From the NCBI RefSeq assembly GCF_042676385.1, contig NZ_JBHTHA010000011.1, forward strand, positions 1 through 64,000: a stretch of 64,000 nucleotides of DNA, given 5' to 3'. Positions within the stretch are counted from its first letter, which is position 1; each line of letters starts with the position of its first letter. Below the pieces are notes generated by a model, which worked only from the letters and a program-made list of their open reading frames with translations, did no database searches and had not been told where the DNA came from. The stretch is from Paenibacillus_E sp042676385 (GTDB lineage Bacteria > Bacillota > Bacilli > Paenibacillales > NBRC-103111). Positions 25,668-34,523 of this stretch are shown here, piece after piece. The translations under genes were made by a program, and so were the position numbers.

Positions 25668-27515
25668 TCACACTGCGTCCTGCAAAAACTTGTACTGGGC
25701 CTGGATCAAGCCGTAATAAATTTTTTGCACTTTCATGAGCTCGTCATGATTTCCGCTTTCCATCATGCGTCCATGATCCAGGACGATGATTTTATCGGCT
25801 CCCCGGATCGTAGAAAGCCTATGAGCAACGATGAATGAGGTACGGCCCGCGAGCAATGTTTTGAGCGCTTCTTGAATTTTCAGCTCAGTCTCCGTATCAA
25901 TGCTTGCCGTCGCTTCATCTAGAATAAGAACGCGCGGATTGGCGAGCAGCGCACGGGCAAAGGAAATCAATTGCCGCTGTCCCATTGATAACACGTTGCC
26001 CCGCTCCTGCACTTCGGTATCATAGCCATGGGGCAGGCTGACGATAAAGTCATGCGCATGAACGGCTTTTGCGGCTAGCTCCACTTCCGCATCCGTTGCA
26101 TCCAACCGGCCAAATCGGATGTTATCACGAATCGTACCGGAGAAGATAAACGTATCTTGAAGAACGATCCCGATTTGAGAACGGAGACTTTGAATCGTAA
26201 CTTCGCGAATATCTTGACCATCGATCAGTACGCGACCCTCGACAGGATCATAGAAGCGGCACAGCAAATTCATGATGGTACTTTTACCGGAGCCCGTATG
26301 ACCGACTAATGCAATCGATTGACCGGCCTCAACATCGAGGTTAATCCCTTTTAATGCAGGGCGGCCGGGCTCGTATTCAAATACCAGATTCTCGAACTTC
26401 ACGTTGCCTACGATATTCTTGAGTTCAGGAGCACCCGGCAATTCAGCTACTGTCGGCTTCTCATCGATATATTCAAAGATACGTTCTGCAGATGCCATAG
26501 CAACGAGAAGCTGCGAATACATCTGTCCTAATCGTGTAATCGGCTCCCAGAAATAGCCTATGTACGTGGCGAATGCGACCAGCAAACCTACGGTGATCTC
26601 CTCGGTTTGAATGAGATAAGCGCCTAACCAAAAGAGAATGCAATAACCTATCGCACCGGTGACTTCAATAATGGGACCAAAGCTCTGATTGAGCATGGAC
26701 GCGCGATTCCAAGACAACCGATTGACCATATTCATGTGGTGAAAATAGCCGATATTTTCCTTTTCTTGCGTATAGGCTTGTGTAACGCGGATGCCTTGAA
26801 TGCATTCATTCAAATGCGAGTTCAAACGAGACTGCTTAATGGTAACGTCCTGCCAGGCGCGGCGAATTTTCAATCTCAGCTTCGTGGACACGAGAAACAT
26901 CAGTGGTACCGTTACAATAATAGCAGCCCCGAGTTTAAAGTTAAAACTGAGCAATATAATAATGATGCCGCACAGTTGCACGCAGTCGATTAACAAGTTA
27001 ACGACCCCGTTCGTGAACAAGTCCTGCAAGGAATTTACATAGTTAGTAATCCGAACCAACACAGATCCCGCCGGGCGCGTATCAAAGAAACGAAAAGAAA
27101 GTTTCTGAATGTGGCTGAACAAATCATGACGAAGATCATAGATGACGCGCTGCCCAATCATATTGGTGTATTTGATGCGAAATGTATTAGCCAACCACTG
27201 AATGATATAAACGGCAAGCATGATGCCTACGATGATCATCAGCAAATTTCGATTTTTGGGCGTGATCGCATCATCGATGGCAAATCGGATCAACAGAGGA
27301 ATCGTCAGCTTCGTAATCGCGCCGACCAACATCATGATGATGATGATCGGCAGCATTTGTTTCTTGTAAGGCTTCATATAGCTAAACAATCGCCGAAGTT
27401 GACCCCAATCAAAAGGTTTATCAATTAATTCATCATCTTGATACACAAATCGCTGGCCCGCTTGTGATTCCTCGGTTTTCGCCGATGCGTCGGCCTGCTT
27501 GGATGAAATACTCAA
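25668..27515 (-). CDS. ABC exporter half-transporter with degenerate signature motif
   Basis: The protein has 615 residues with six membrane helices (about residues 50-340) fused to a nucleotide-binding domain. It has Walker A GHTGSGKSTIMNLL near 400 and a canonical Walker B with catalytic Glu (VLILDEATASID), but the signature is NVLSMGQRQ instead of LSGGQ. The partner protein upstream has the opposite defect, so the two should form one heterodimer with one full ATP site. TTG start with GAAGG eight bases upstream; it overlaps the upstream gene by four bases (TTGA). Likely a lipid, drug or peptide exporter. Confidence 0.92.
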   Translation of the reverse strand: MSISSKQADASAKTEESQAGQRFVYQDDELIDKPFDWGQLRRLFSYMKPYKKQMLPIIIIMMLVGAITKLTIPLLIRFAIDDAITPKNRNLLMIIVGIMLAVYIIQWLANTFRIKYTNMIGQRVIYDLRHDLFSHIQKLSFRFFDTRPAGSVLVRITNYVNSLQDLFTNGVVNLLIDCVQLCGIIIILLSFNFKLGAAIIVTVPLMFLVSTKLRLKIRRAWQDVTIKQSRLNSHLNECIQGIRVTQAYTQEKENIGYFHHMNMVNRLSWNRASMLNQSFGPIIEVTGAIGYCILFWLGAYLIQTEEITVGLLVAFATYIGYFWEPITRLGQMYSQLLVAMASAERIFEYIDEKPTVAELPGAPELKNIVGNVKFENLVFEYEPGRPALKGINLDVEAGQSIALVGHTGSGKSTIMNLLCRFYDPVEGRVLIDGQDIREVTIQSLRSQIGIVLQDTFIFSGTIRDNIRFGRLDATDAEVELAAKAVHAHDFIVSLPHGYDTEVQERGNVLSMGQRQLISFARALLANPRVLILDEATASIDTETELKIQEALKTLLAGRTSFIVAHRLSTIRGADKIIVLDHGRMMESGNHDELMKVQKIYYGLIQAQYKFLQDAV

Positions 27516-29335
27516 TGCGCTAACCTTCTTTCCAAAGAAGATGAGTGGTTATCCGTATCGATCGCAGTTGCCGCAGCTTGATCCGCTCCTGATTGCGCTG
27601 CGCTCGGATGATCGGCATACTGGATTCGATAGGTTTGCCGGTAGAGTCCATCCTGCTGCAGAAGCTCCTGATGGGTCCCTCGCTGCACGATTCGCCCTTG
27701 ATCCAAAACTAAAATCTCGTTGGCATGCTTCAACGAAGAGATCCGATGCGCAATAATGAATGTCGTACGTCCTTGCATCACCTCGCTGAATCCTGCTTGA
27801 ATTTCATGCTCCGTTTCCATATCCACCGCGCTGGTTGCGTCGTCCAGAACGAGTATTTTGGGATCTTTCAGCAGCGCTCTGGCAATGGCGATCCGCTGCT
27901 TCTGGCCGCCGGACAAGCCGAGTCCCCGCTCACCGACGACTGTGTTGTAACCTTCTGGCAGTTCCATGATGAAATCATGCGCTTTGGCCAATTTAGCTGC
28001 GCGTATGATCTCTTCCATCGTTACCTGCTTACGTCCGTAAGCGATATTGTTACGTATTGTAGAAGAGAATAAGAACGTTTCTTGAAACACGGTCGCGATC
28101 TGATTTCGAAGACTTTCAACGCTTATTGAGCGAACATCGATACCGTCAAGCGTAACCTTTCCCTCTTTTACGTTATAAGCTCTCATGAGCAAGGAAATGA
28201 CCGTCGATTTCCCCGATCCGGTGCTGCCCAATAGCCCAATGACAGAGCCTGGAGGCGCATCAACCGTGAAATCATATAAGGCAGGCTGCTTTTCCGGATA
28301 TGCAAAGGTCACATGATCAAAATGGATATGGCCCTTCACTTCACTTTCTTGCAATTCAATGGCATCAGGTTGATCTTTGACATGCATATATTGATGTAAA
28401 ATCTCCAAAATCTTTTCGCCTGAAGCCTTGGTATTCGTAAAGTTATTAATATGGAACCCTAGCCCCCACATAGGGCCGATAATATACCAGATTAAGCTGA
28501 AGCATGCGACGAGTTCGCCTAGCGTTATCGTCTCTGCAATGACCATGTAACCGCCAACGCCTAACAAAATAACAACACTCAGATTTGCCAGAATTTCCAT
28601 GACAGGAAAATATTTGGCCCATATCCCTGCGGTTTCAATATTCATTGACTTGTAATTTTCGTTGCGGACCGAAAACTTGGTTACTTCATGAGGCTCTCGG
28701 GCGAATGATTTCACTGTCCGTACCCCAGTAATATTTTCCTGCACCGCAGTTGTCATCGTACTTAGCGATTGCCTTACCAAGCGAAACGCGGGATGAATCT
28801 TTCCTTCAAACCGGATTGCGGTAAACGCTAAGAAAGGCATTGAAATCATAGTCAGTAGTGCGAGCTGCCAGTTGATTGAGAACATCATGCCCATACCGAA
28901 CACAAGCATCAAGGCGACATTCAACAGCTGGGCGAAGCCAAAGCCGATAAAGTTGCGGATCTGTTCCAAATCTGCTGTCAGTCTGGACATCAAGTCTCCA
29001 GTTCTCGCTTGATCGTAATACTGAAAGGATAAATACTGGAGTTTGTTATAGAGTGCATTTCTCAAGTGAAAAGCAACCCGGTTCCCCAATCGTCCTCCGC
29101 TCAAACCATGTAAAAATTGAAACAATCCCTTCAACGATACGACGCCAACCACGATCAATGACAATTTAGGAACGAGGCCAAATTGCTTTTTGCTAATGAC
29201 GTTGTCGATCAAATAGCGCAGCAAATTCGGATACACGAGACCTAGCGCGGTTGTCACTGCCAAGCAAAAAATTGAAGCGAATAACAATTTTTTCTCCGGC
29301 CAATAAAACTGTTTCAGTTGCCTGAACACATCCAC
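27512..29335 (-). CDS. ABC exporter half-transporter with degenerate Walker B
   Basis: The protein has 607 residues: six membrane helices (residues about 15-320) and an ATPase domain. Walker A GSTGSGKSTVISLL lies near 370, with a perfect LGLSGGQKQRIAIARALL signature near 475, but Walker B is ILVLDDATSAVD, with Asp in place of the catalytic Glu. It pairs with the overlapping downstream gene; together they match the arrangement of heterodimeric exporters such as BmrC/BmrD. GTG start behind GAGGAGGG. The 16 or so residues after the ATPase core are Ala/Ser/His-rich and not conserved-looking. Confidence 0.92.
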   Translation of the reverse strand: MDVFRQLKQFYWPEKKLLFASIFCLAVTTALGLVYPNLLRYLIDNVISKKQFGLVPKLSLIVVGVVSLKGLFQFLHGLSGGRLGNRVAFHLRNALYNKLQYLSFQYYDQARTGDLMSRLTADLEQIRNFIGFGFAQLLNVALMLVFGMGMMFSINWQLALLTMISMPFLAFTAIRFEGKIHPAFRLVRQSLSTMTTAVQENITGVRTVKSFAREPHEVTKFSVRNENYKSMNIETAGIWAKYFPVMEILANLSVVILLGVGGYMVIAETITLGELVACFSLIWYIIGPMWGLGFHINNFTNTKASGEKILEILHQYMHVKDQPDAIELQESEVKGHIHFDHVTFAYPEKQPALYDFTVDAPPGSVIGLLGSTGSGKSTVISLLMRAYNVKEGKVTLDGIDVRSISVESLRNQIATVFQETFLFSSTIRNNIAYGRKQVTMEEIIRAAKLAKAHDFIMELPEGYNTVVGERGLGLSGGQKQRIAIARALLKDPKILVLDDATSAVDMETEHEIQAGFSEVMQGRTTFIIAHRISSLKHANEILVLDQGRIVQRGTHQELLQQDGLYRQTYRIQYADHPSAAQSGADQAAATAIDTDNHSSSLERRLAH

Positions 29336-29567
29336 CTCAGTGAGCCCTCCTCATGAAGGAAAAATTGGAAAAGCTAAGAAAGCGTTTTAAAACCTTTATG
29401 AATCTTAACACCATCCCTATATCGGAGCAATGAGAGGATAAGAGGATTTAAACGCTTAAATGACCATAAATACACAAAAACAAGCATGAATCCACCCTAT
29501 TCTTGGAAATCATCCGAATAACCATCAATGTAAGCCTTTACATAACAATGCAAACAAAAGAGCCGGA

Positions 29568-29595
29568 CAAGTTCTCACAAACTTGTTCAGCTCTT
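29568..29595 (-). terminator. Terminator of the dynamin-like gene
   Basis: AAGAGC-N3-ACAAGTT pairs with AACTTGT-N3-GCTCTT. On the minus strand it is followed by TTGTTTGC, a short U tract. Confidence 0.7.
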
Positions 29596-29603
29596 CCCGA
29601 TTG

Positions 29604-32600
29604 TCAATCCATAAATGCTTTTAATTGATGCTGTTTGGAGATCAGTTCATTCAAATCAATCTTCATTTCTAAGGCATCCAACATGCCGCGGGTGTGTTCG
29701 TTTAGCTGCTGGAGCATCTGATTTTTCAAATGCAGGAGCCACTCCTCAAGCTGGTCCGCATACGAGCGTTCGAGCCATTCGGTTTGTTTTTCAATGAATA
29801 ATGCTACGGGTGCATTCATGCGATTTTCAAGTTCAGTTCTCAGCTTGCTTTTGCCGTCCCCTTCGAAAAACTGCTTCGCATTTTTGAAGTAGCTTTGCAG
29901 AAGCTTAAGCGGGACGTCGGTCACTTCCAATTGAGCACTCACTTCAGGCGTATTGAACTTCTGCGGCTCGTAGGTGCCGCTTTCGAATCCTTCCATGAGT
30001 TCCGAGATTTGCTCTTCCCAGCGCCCTATTCGATTGCTGCTGATTTGATTCATCTTATTCTCAACACGGAGCGTTGTTGCTAGAACCTCTTGTGACAAGT
30101 CAAACGCAATCATGCGCAAAAGTTCTGCCCATGCAAACTGTAAAGCTTGCTTAGGATCACGTGCTTCCTCCCGGAAAGTAGAAGGATTAAAAGCGAAGTT
30201 ATAAAGCTCGCCAAAGCGAAACATGGTTCGCTGCTTGACGTAGTAAAGAAGCTCCTGAACTTCTTTTTTCATTTCTTTCAGTTCAGGCGTATATTCGCTC
30301 TCCTGCAGCAGCTTTTGGGCTGACTCTTCGGCCAATTGTAATTGCGCAATTTGCTTCTTCCGTTGTTCTTCGCCTGTTTTTGCGCTTTCCAACCAATTCT
30401 GCATCGTCTGATACGCGCGATTCAGCTCCAGATTCGCCGCATGGATCGCAACATCGCTAAGCTCGTTAAATGTGAATTGAACAAAATCTTGCTCGAAAGG
30501 CCGGATACCCGATTGCGCAACCAGTGAATCGCTACCGGTAATTTTACCTTCTGCTGCCAGGTAACTTGAGATCGGATAGATACGCGGATTTCGGATGCCA
30601 TGCTGCACCAAATTCGTCTCCACATGCTTGACGACGCCTTCTAACTCGTCTGTGCTCGAAGCCAAATCCGCGGCATTGACGATGAAGAACATTTTATCCA
30701 TTTCGAAGCTGTCTTTCACGCGTCCAAGCTGCAAAAGAAACTCACGATCCGCCTGTGAGAAGGCGTGATTGTAATAGGTGACAAAAAGAATCGCATCCGC
30801 GTTCTTGATATAATTAAAAGCTACGCCCGTATGGCGGGCATTGATCGAGTCGGCCCCAGGTGTATCAACGAAAATAATGCCTTGTTCCGTGAGCGGATTT
30901 GAATAATAAAGCTCAATAAATTCTACAAAACATGATTTGGACTCGTCAGCTACATAACTGGCAAATTCGTCCTTTGTAATTTTCAGCTCAATACCGAGAT
31001 TGTCTGCTGCCAATGCCCAGCCTTTTTCAACGGCTTTCAAGAACGAATAGTGCGGTTTGCCTTTCGCCGTCACATCAGCCGGTGACAATTTGCTGATGCG
31101 CTGCAAGGCGGCCTGCATATCCGCAGCCTGCACGCCAAGTATGTCCAGTGAGTAGAGAACATCCTGCCGGATGGCATCGGCCGATTTCATTTTGACTTTG
31201 GCCGTGCCATGCGGCCAACCTTCTTGCGGCGGCATGATCTTGTTGATCGCCGCCGTCGTCGGGTTCGGCGATACCGGCAAAACTCTTTCGCCAATCAGTG
31301 CATTGGCGAAAGACGATTTGCCGGCGCTGAATGCGCCGAACAGCGCAATCGTGAACGTCCGCTGGCGCAGACGTTCCGCTTTATCGCGCATGGCGCGCGC
31401 GAGCGACTTCATCGACGGCAAACCGTCGATGAGCGTCGAGGCCGACTGCAGCGCTGCGGCCTTGCGCTCCATGCGCCCCACGTGTTCACCCGAGGTGAAC
31501 ACGGAAGGCGCCGGCGCTGCCTCTGCGGAGGCAGCGTTCACGCCCGCGGCCGCCGACGCCGTGGCGGCGGCCTGCAAAATCGTGCCCATGGAGGTCACGT
31601 GCAGCCCCCCGCTCAGCGGGGAGTCTGCCGGCTCCTCCATGGCAGCGAACTGCTGCAAATCCGGCAGCGCCGGCGGAAGCGGCTTCCGCCAGCTGGCCAT
31701 TTGCAGCAGTTCAGCCTGCGCAGCGGCTTCAAGGTCCTGAAGCCGCTGCAGTTCGCGGCAGGCGCTGAGACGGCCTTCCAGCGCCGCCAATTCTTCGGCA
31801 AGCGCGTCAGCCGCTTGCCCGGAGCGCTCGCGGACAGTTGCCGCGAGCTGGTCGATCACCGCAAACGCCTGTTTGCGGTACTGCTGCTTGATGTCAGCAG
31901 CCACTTGCTTCATGTAGTTCAGCGTATATTCGCCGCCGAAAACAGCTCCAGCGTTCACTTGCGCCGCCAGCCACTCCGGCGTTACCTCCACCTGAAGCGC
32001 TTCGATCTGCGCGATGAGCGCCGAATCATGCAGTCCTTGCTGCTGGGCCGCCTTCTTCAGCGCATCCCGCAGGTGCCAGTCGAGCTGGGCTTCCACCTGT
32101 TCGGCCAAATCATCCCGAAACGCTTGCAGCCGTTTCTGCGTCTCCGCGGCTGTCTGCGCAGCCCGCGAGAAAAACCCGATCTTGAACCCCGGCTTGCGGC
32201 TCTCCAAATACGTGTGAGCCTGATCCCGGGTCAAGGCCGGCGTAATGTTGGCGTTCTCGATGATGACGCCAACTTCCTTGCGCAAAGCTGCCGTCAACGT
32301 CTCCGGCAGCTCTCTCAACCCATTCAGCTCGCTCTGCTTCGCCTCAGCTTGCTCCTGCACCGCCTGCACGTCGGCGTCCTGGCGAATCTGTTCCATAAGT
32401 GCCGCCTTCTGCGGCTCATGCTGCTCCGCCAACCAATTGCCGTGCTCCGCCGCCAAATAGCGCGCGGATGCGTCGAGGCTTACGCTTTGCAGCGCCTCAC
32501 CGCGCGCAATCAGTCCACTGAGGAGCCATCGCAATTTCGCATATTCATTATGAGGATGGCTCGGCTCCTTCATGGTCACGTATAATATACCGTCTGGCTC

Positions 32601-33281
32601 GATGCCCCAGTTTAGAAATGCTTGCTTCGTTCCTTCCTGATATTGAGCGAAGGAAAGCTCCCACTCCTTATGTTTATCAATCATGTTCACAACGAGATAG
32701 AGCGGTTTTTCCCACTCTTTCATCTTCTTTGTGAATGCCAGATTGATCTCAGATTGGACATGATTATAGTCCATCACATAGAACACGACATCGGCCAAGT
32801 GTAAAGCTGATTCCGTCGACTGATGATGCGCATCATCCGTAGAATCTATCCCTGGCGTATCAAGCAGCGCCGCATTCTCCGCTAAAAATGGAATCGGATA
32901 GGTGATCTCCACCGATTCAATGTCAGTCCCATTGACTGCATAAGCTTCTAATTCTTCAAGAGGTATCGTCTGTTTGGTTGCTTTATCGCGATGCGTCACA
33001 TGAGCTCCAGGCTCTCCATTTCGAATACTCACAATATTAGCACTTGTCGGAATCGGACTTGACGGCAGTAATGGGTGACCGCAAAGCTGATTGATCAGCG
33101 TCGACTTTCCTGCGGAAAAATGCCCGCAAAACGCGATATTCATGCGTCCCAAGCTTATTTTATCGAGCAACTGTCCCAGTTTGCTCGCGTTATCCAAATC
33201 TCCAGAATCACGCAGAACGTTCTGCATGCGTTGCATAGCTTCCGGCATCGTCTGTGCGCTTGCCTCTGTCATTAGTTTCAT
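29604..33281 (-). CDS. dynA: Double dynamin-like GTPase (DynA/YpbR type)
   Basis: The protein has 1225 residues from the ATG at 33281 (GGGGGAG seven bases upstream). It consists of two fused dynamin modules. The first has its P-loop CGHFSAGKSTLINQL at about 53-66 and LLDTPGIDSTDD; the second has FGAFSAGKSSFANALIGE at about 645 and IFVDTPGADSIN near 805. Both GTPase sites look intact, and long helical stalk segments follow each. In Bacillus the homologue tethers and fuses membranes and helps repair phage or antibiotic damage. The stretch between the modules (residues about 500-640) is Ala/Gln/Glu-rich and encoded by very GC-rich DNA, unlike both ends. Single-gene unit. Confidence 0.92.
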   Translation of the reverse strand: MKLMTEASAQTMPEAMQRMQNVLRDSGDLDNASKLGQLLDKISLGRMNIAFCGHFSAGKSTLINQLCGHPLLPSSPIPTSANIVSIRNGEPGAHVTHRDKATKQTIPLEELEAYAVNGTDIESVEITYPIPFLAENAALLDTPGIDSTDDAHHQSTESALHLADVVFYVMDYNHVQSEINLAFTKKMKEWEKPLYLVVNMIDKHKEWELSFAQYQEGTKQAFLNWGIEPDGILYVTMKEPSHPHNEYAKLRWLLSGLIARGEALQSVSLDASARYLAAEHGNWLAEQHEPQKAALMEQIRQDADVQAVQEQAEAKQSELNGLRELPETLTAALRKEVGVIIENANITPALTRDQAHTYLESRKPGFKIGFFSRAAQTAAETQKRLQAFRDDLAEQVEAQLDWHLRDALKKAAQQQGLHDSALIAQIEALQVEVTPEWLAAQVNAGAVFGGEYTLNYMKQVAADIKQQYRKQAFAVIDQLAATVRERSGQAADALAEELAALEGRLSACRELQRLQDLEAAAQAELLQMASWRKPLPPALPDLQQFAAMEEPADSPLSGGLHVTSMGTILQAAATASAAAGVNAASAEAAPAPSVFTSGEHVGRMERKAAALQSASTLIDGLPSMKSLARAMRDKAERLRQRTFTIALFGAFSAGKSSFANALIGERVLPVSPNPTTAAINKIMPPQEGWPHGTAKVKMKSADAIRQDVLYSLDILGVQAADMQAALQRISKLSPADVTAKGKPHYSFLKAVEKGWALAADNLGIELKITKDEFASYVADESKSCFVEFIELYYSNPLTEQGIIFVDTPGADSINARHTGVAFNYIKNADAILFVTYYNHAFSQADREFLLQLGRVKDSFEMDKMFFIVNAADLASSTDELEGVVKHVETNLVQHGIRNPRIYPISSYLAAEGKITGSDSLVAQSGIRPFEQDFVQFTFNELSDVAIHAANLELNRAYQTMQNWLESAKTGEEQRKKQIAQLQLAEESAQKLLQESEYTPELKEMKKEVQELLYYVKQRTMFRFGELYNFAFNPSTFREEARDPKQALQFAWAELLRMIAFDLSQEVLATTLRVENKMNQISSNRIGRWEEQISELMEGFESGTYEPQKFNTPEVSAQLEVTDVPLKLLQSYFKNAKQFFEGDGKSKLRTELENRMNAPVALFIEKQTEWLERSYADQLEEWLLHLKNQMLQQLNEHTRGMLDALEMKIDLNELISKQHQLKAFMD

Positions 33282-33337
33282 CGTCAATCTCCCCCAGCTA
33301 AACTAACCAATCCATAACCTTATGATTATACAGAAAA

Positions 33338-33358
33338 AAATCTCCACGAGGGAGATTT
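33338..33358 (-). terminator. Terminator downstream of the 91-residue protein gene
   Basis: AAATCTCC / GGAGATTT stem with a 5-nt loop, followed on the minus strand by a T run. It touches the stop codon of the gene it closes. Confidence 0.75.
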
Positions 33359-33632
33359 AGGACATAACCACTTTTTCGTTTTCCGGCAAGAAAATTTCAA
33401 ACACATCACGATGCTGCAAAATCGTAATATCCGAATCTTTTACCTTCATGACAACGACTTCGGGCTTCGTTTTCATTTTGTCTATGTAGTTTTGCGGAAC
33501 TTCACCGGACTCGCTGACGGTTACGCCTTCGATGACCTTTTCCTCGTTCTCTTTTAAAGGCGTATTAATCACTTGTTCATAGATATCAGAGAACAATTCA
33601 AAACTATTGGTGTATACGGCGATGCATTTCAT
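33357..33632 (-). CDS. Conserved-looking small protein of unknown function
   Basis: The protein has 91 residues (MKCIAVYTNSFELFSDIYEQ, then VIEGVTVSESGEVPQNYIDK). It alternates strands and helices like a small ferredoxin-fold domain, with no signal peptide or metal motif. I believe close relatives occur across Paenibacillus, but I cannot name the family. It follows nth by 24 bases, so it is probably co-transcribed with it and closed by the terminator at 33338-33358. Confidence 0.65.
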   Translation of the reverse strand: MKCIAVYTNSFELFSDIYEQVINTPLKENEEKVIEGVTVSESGEVPQNYIDKMKTKPEVVVMKVKDSDITILQHRDVFEIFLPENEKVVMS

Positions 33633-33656
33633 TTCATCCCATCCTTTGTTTGCATA

Positions 33657-34328
33657 TCAATTGTTTGTAATAGCTTTTCTAGGTTTACTTGGTTTCATAC
33701 GTGATTTGCCTTCACGGCACTTGTCCAGCAGAGGACATACCTCGCATTGCGGACTTTGCGCTTTGCAATGGTACCGGCCAAAAAATATGAGGCGGTGATG
33801 CGTCTGTGTCCACTCTTCACGCGGTACTTTCTTCATCAGCTTCTTTTCAACTTCAAGTACGGAATCATCGGGATCCGCTAGGCCAAGCCTTTTGGAAACA
33901 CGTTCCACATGAGTGTCTACCGCGATGGCAGGTACGCCGAAAGCATTCGATACGACCACATTCGCTGTTTTACGTCCGACGCCAGGCAGTTCGACTAGCT
34001 GTTCGTGCTTTTCCGGAATTTGACCATCATACTTGTCCAGCAGCAATCGGCACAACTTCTGAATGTTGCTCGCCTTATTGCGGAACAAGCCTATCCTGCG
34101 AATATCCTGCTCTAACTCTTCTAAAGGCACTGCTAAATAATCTTCGGGCCTTTTATACTTCTGAAACAAGGATTGGGTCACCTTATTCACGGTTTCGTCG
34201 GTACACTGTGCCGATAAAAGCACGGCGATAGTCAGTTCAAACGGATTGCTGTGATGCAGCTCGCAATGCGCATCCGGAAACAGCTCACCAATCGTATCTA
34301 AAATATGCCTAACCAGCTTCTGTGTCAT
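33657..34328 (-). CDS. nth: Endonuclease III
   Basis: Base-excision repair DNA glycosylase/AP lyase for oxidised pyrimidines. The protein has 223 residues from the ATG at 34328 (AAGGAAG upstream); the longer open frame has no site. The helix-hairpin-helix ELPGVGRKTANVVVSN carries the catalytic Lys near residue 121, and AIAVDTHVERVSKRLG the catalytic Asp near 139. Four Cys at C-x6-C-x2-C-x5-C (KAQSPQCEVCPLLDKC region) bind the 4Fe-4S cluster. In Bacillus subtilis nth follows asnS-dnaD; here those two genes are about 25 kb away. Confidence 0.96.
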   Translation of the reverse strand: MTQKLVRHILDTIGELFPDAHCELHHSNPFELTIAVLLSAQCTDETVNKVTQSLFQKYKRPEDYLAVPLEELEQDIRRIGLFRNKASNIQKLCRLLLDKYDGQIPEKHEQLVELPGVGRKTANVVVSNAFGVPAIAVDTHVERVSKRLGLADPDDSVLEVEKKLMKKVPREEWTQTHHRLIFFGRYHCKAQSPQCEVCPLLDKCREGKSRMKPSKPRKAITNN

Positions 34329-34454
34329 GTCGTTTCTTCCTTGAGGCGTAATATTCTCCAGTGTAGCGAATTGTTGCGGTAGAATCAATGCTTCAAAGCG
34401 TCAAAATGCGAACATTTTTTAAAAGTTACAAGTTTTTTTTAAAGTCTGCAAAAA

Positions 34455-34505
34455 AAAGATCCGCCTGCATCAGGAAACAAGCTCCTAATCATACAGACGA
34501 ATCCG
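34455..34505 (-). terminator. Terminator of the SLH-protein operon
   Basis: A long imperfect stem (minus strand GGATTCGTCTG... pairing with ...CAGGCGGATC) is followed by seven T. It starts about 20 bases after the SLH gene stop. Confidence 0.65.
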
Positions 34506-34523
34506 TTTCAAATTTTGTTCAAA

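Noticed and set aside
31209..32585. Long plus-strand open frame (458 codons) antisense to the dynamin-like gene
   Set aside because: It lies in the GC-rich core, where stops are rare; it is Arg/Leu-rich, lacks a ribosome binding site and known domains, and the opposite strand is a clear GTPase gene.
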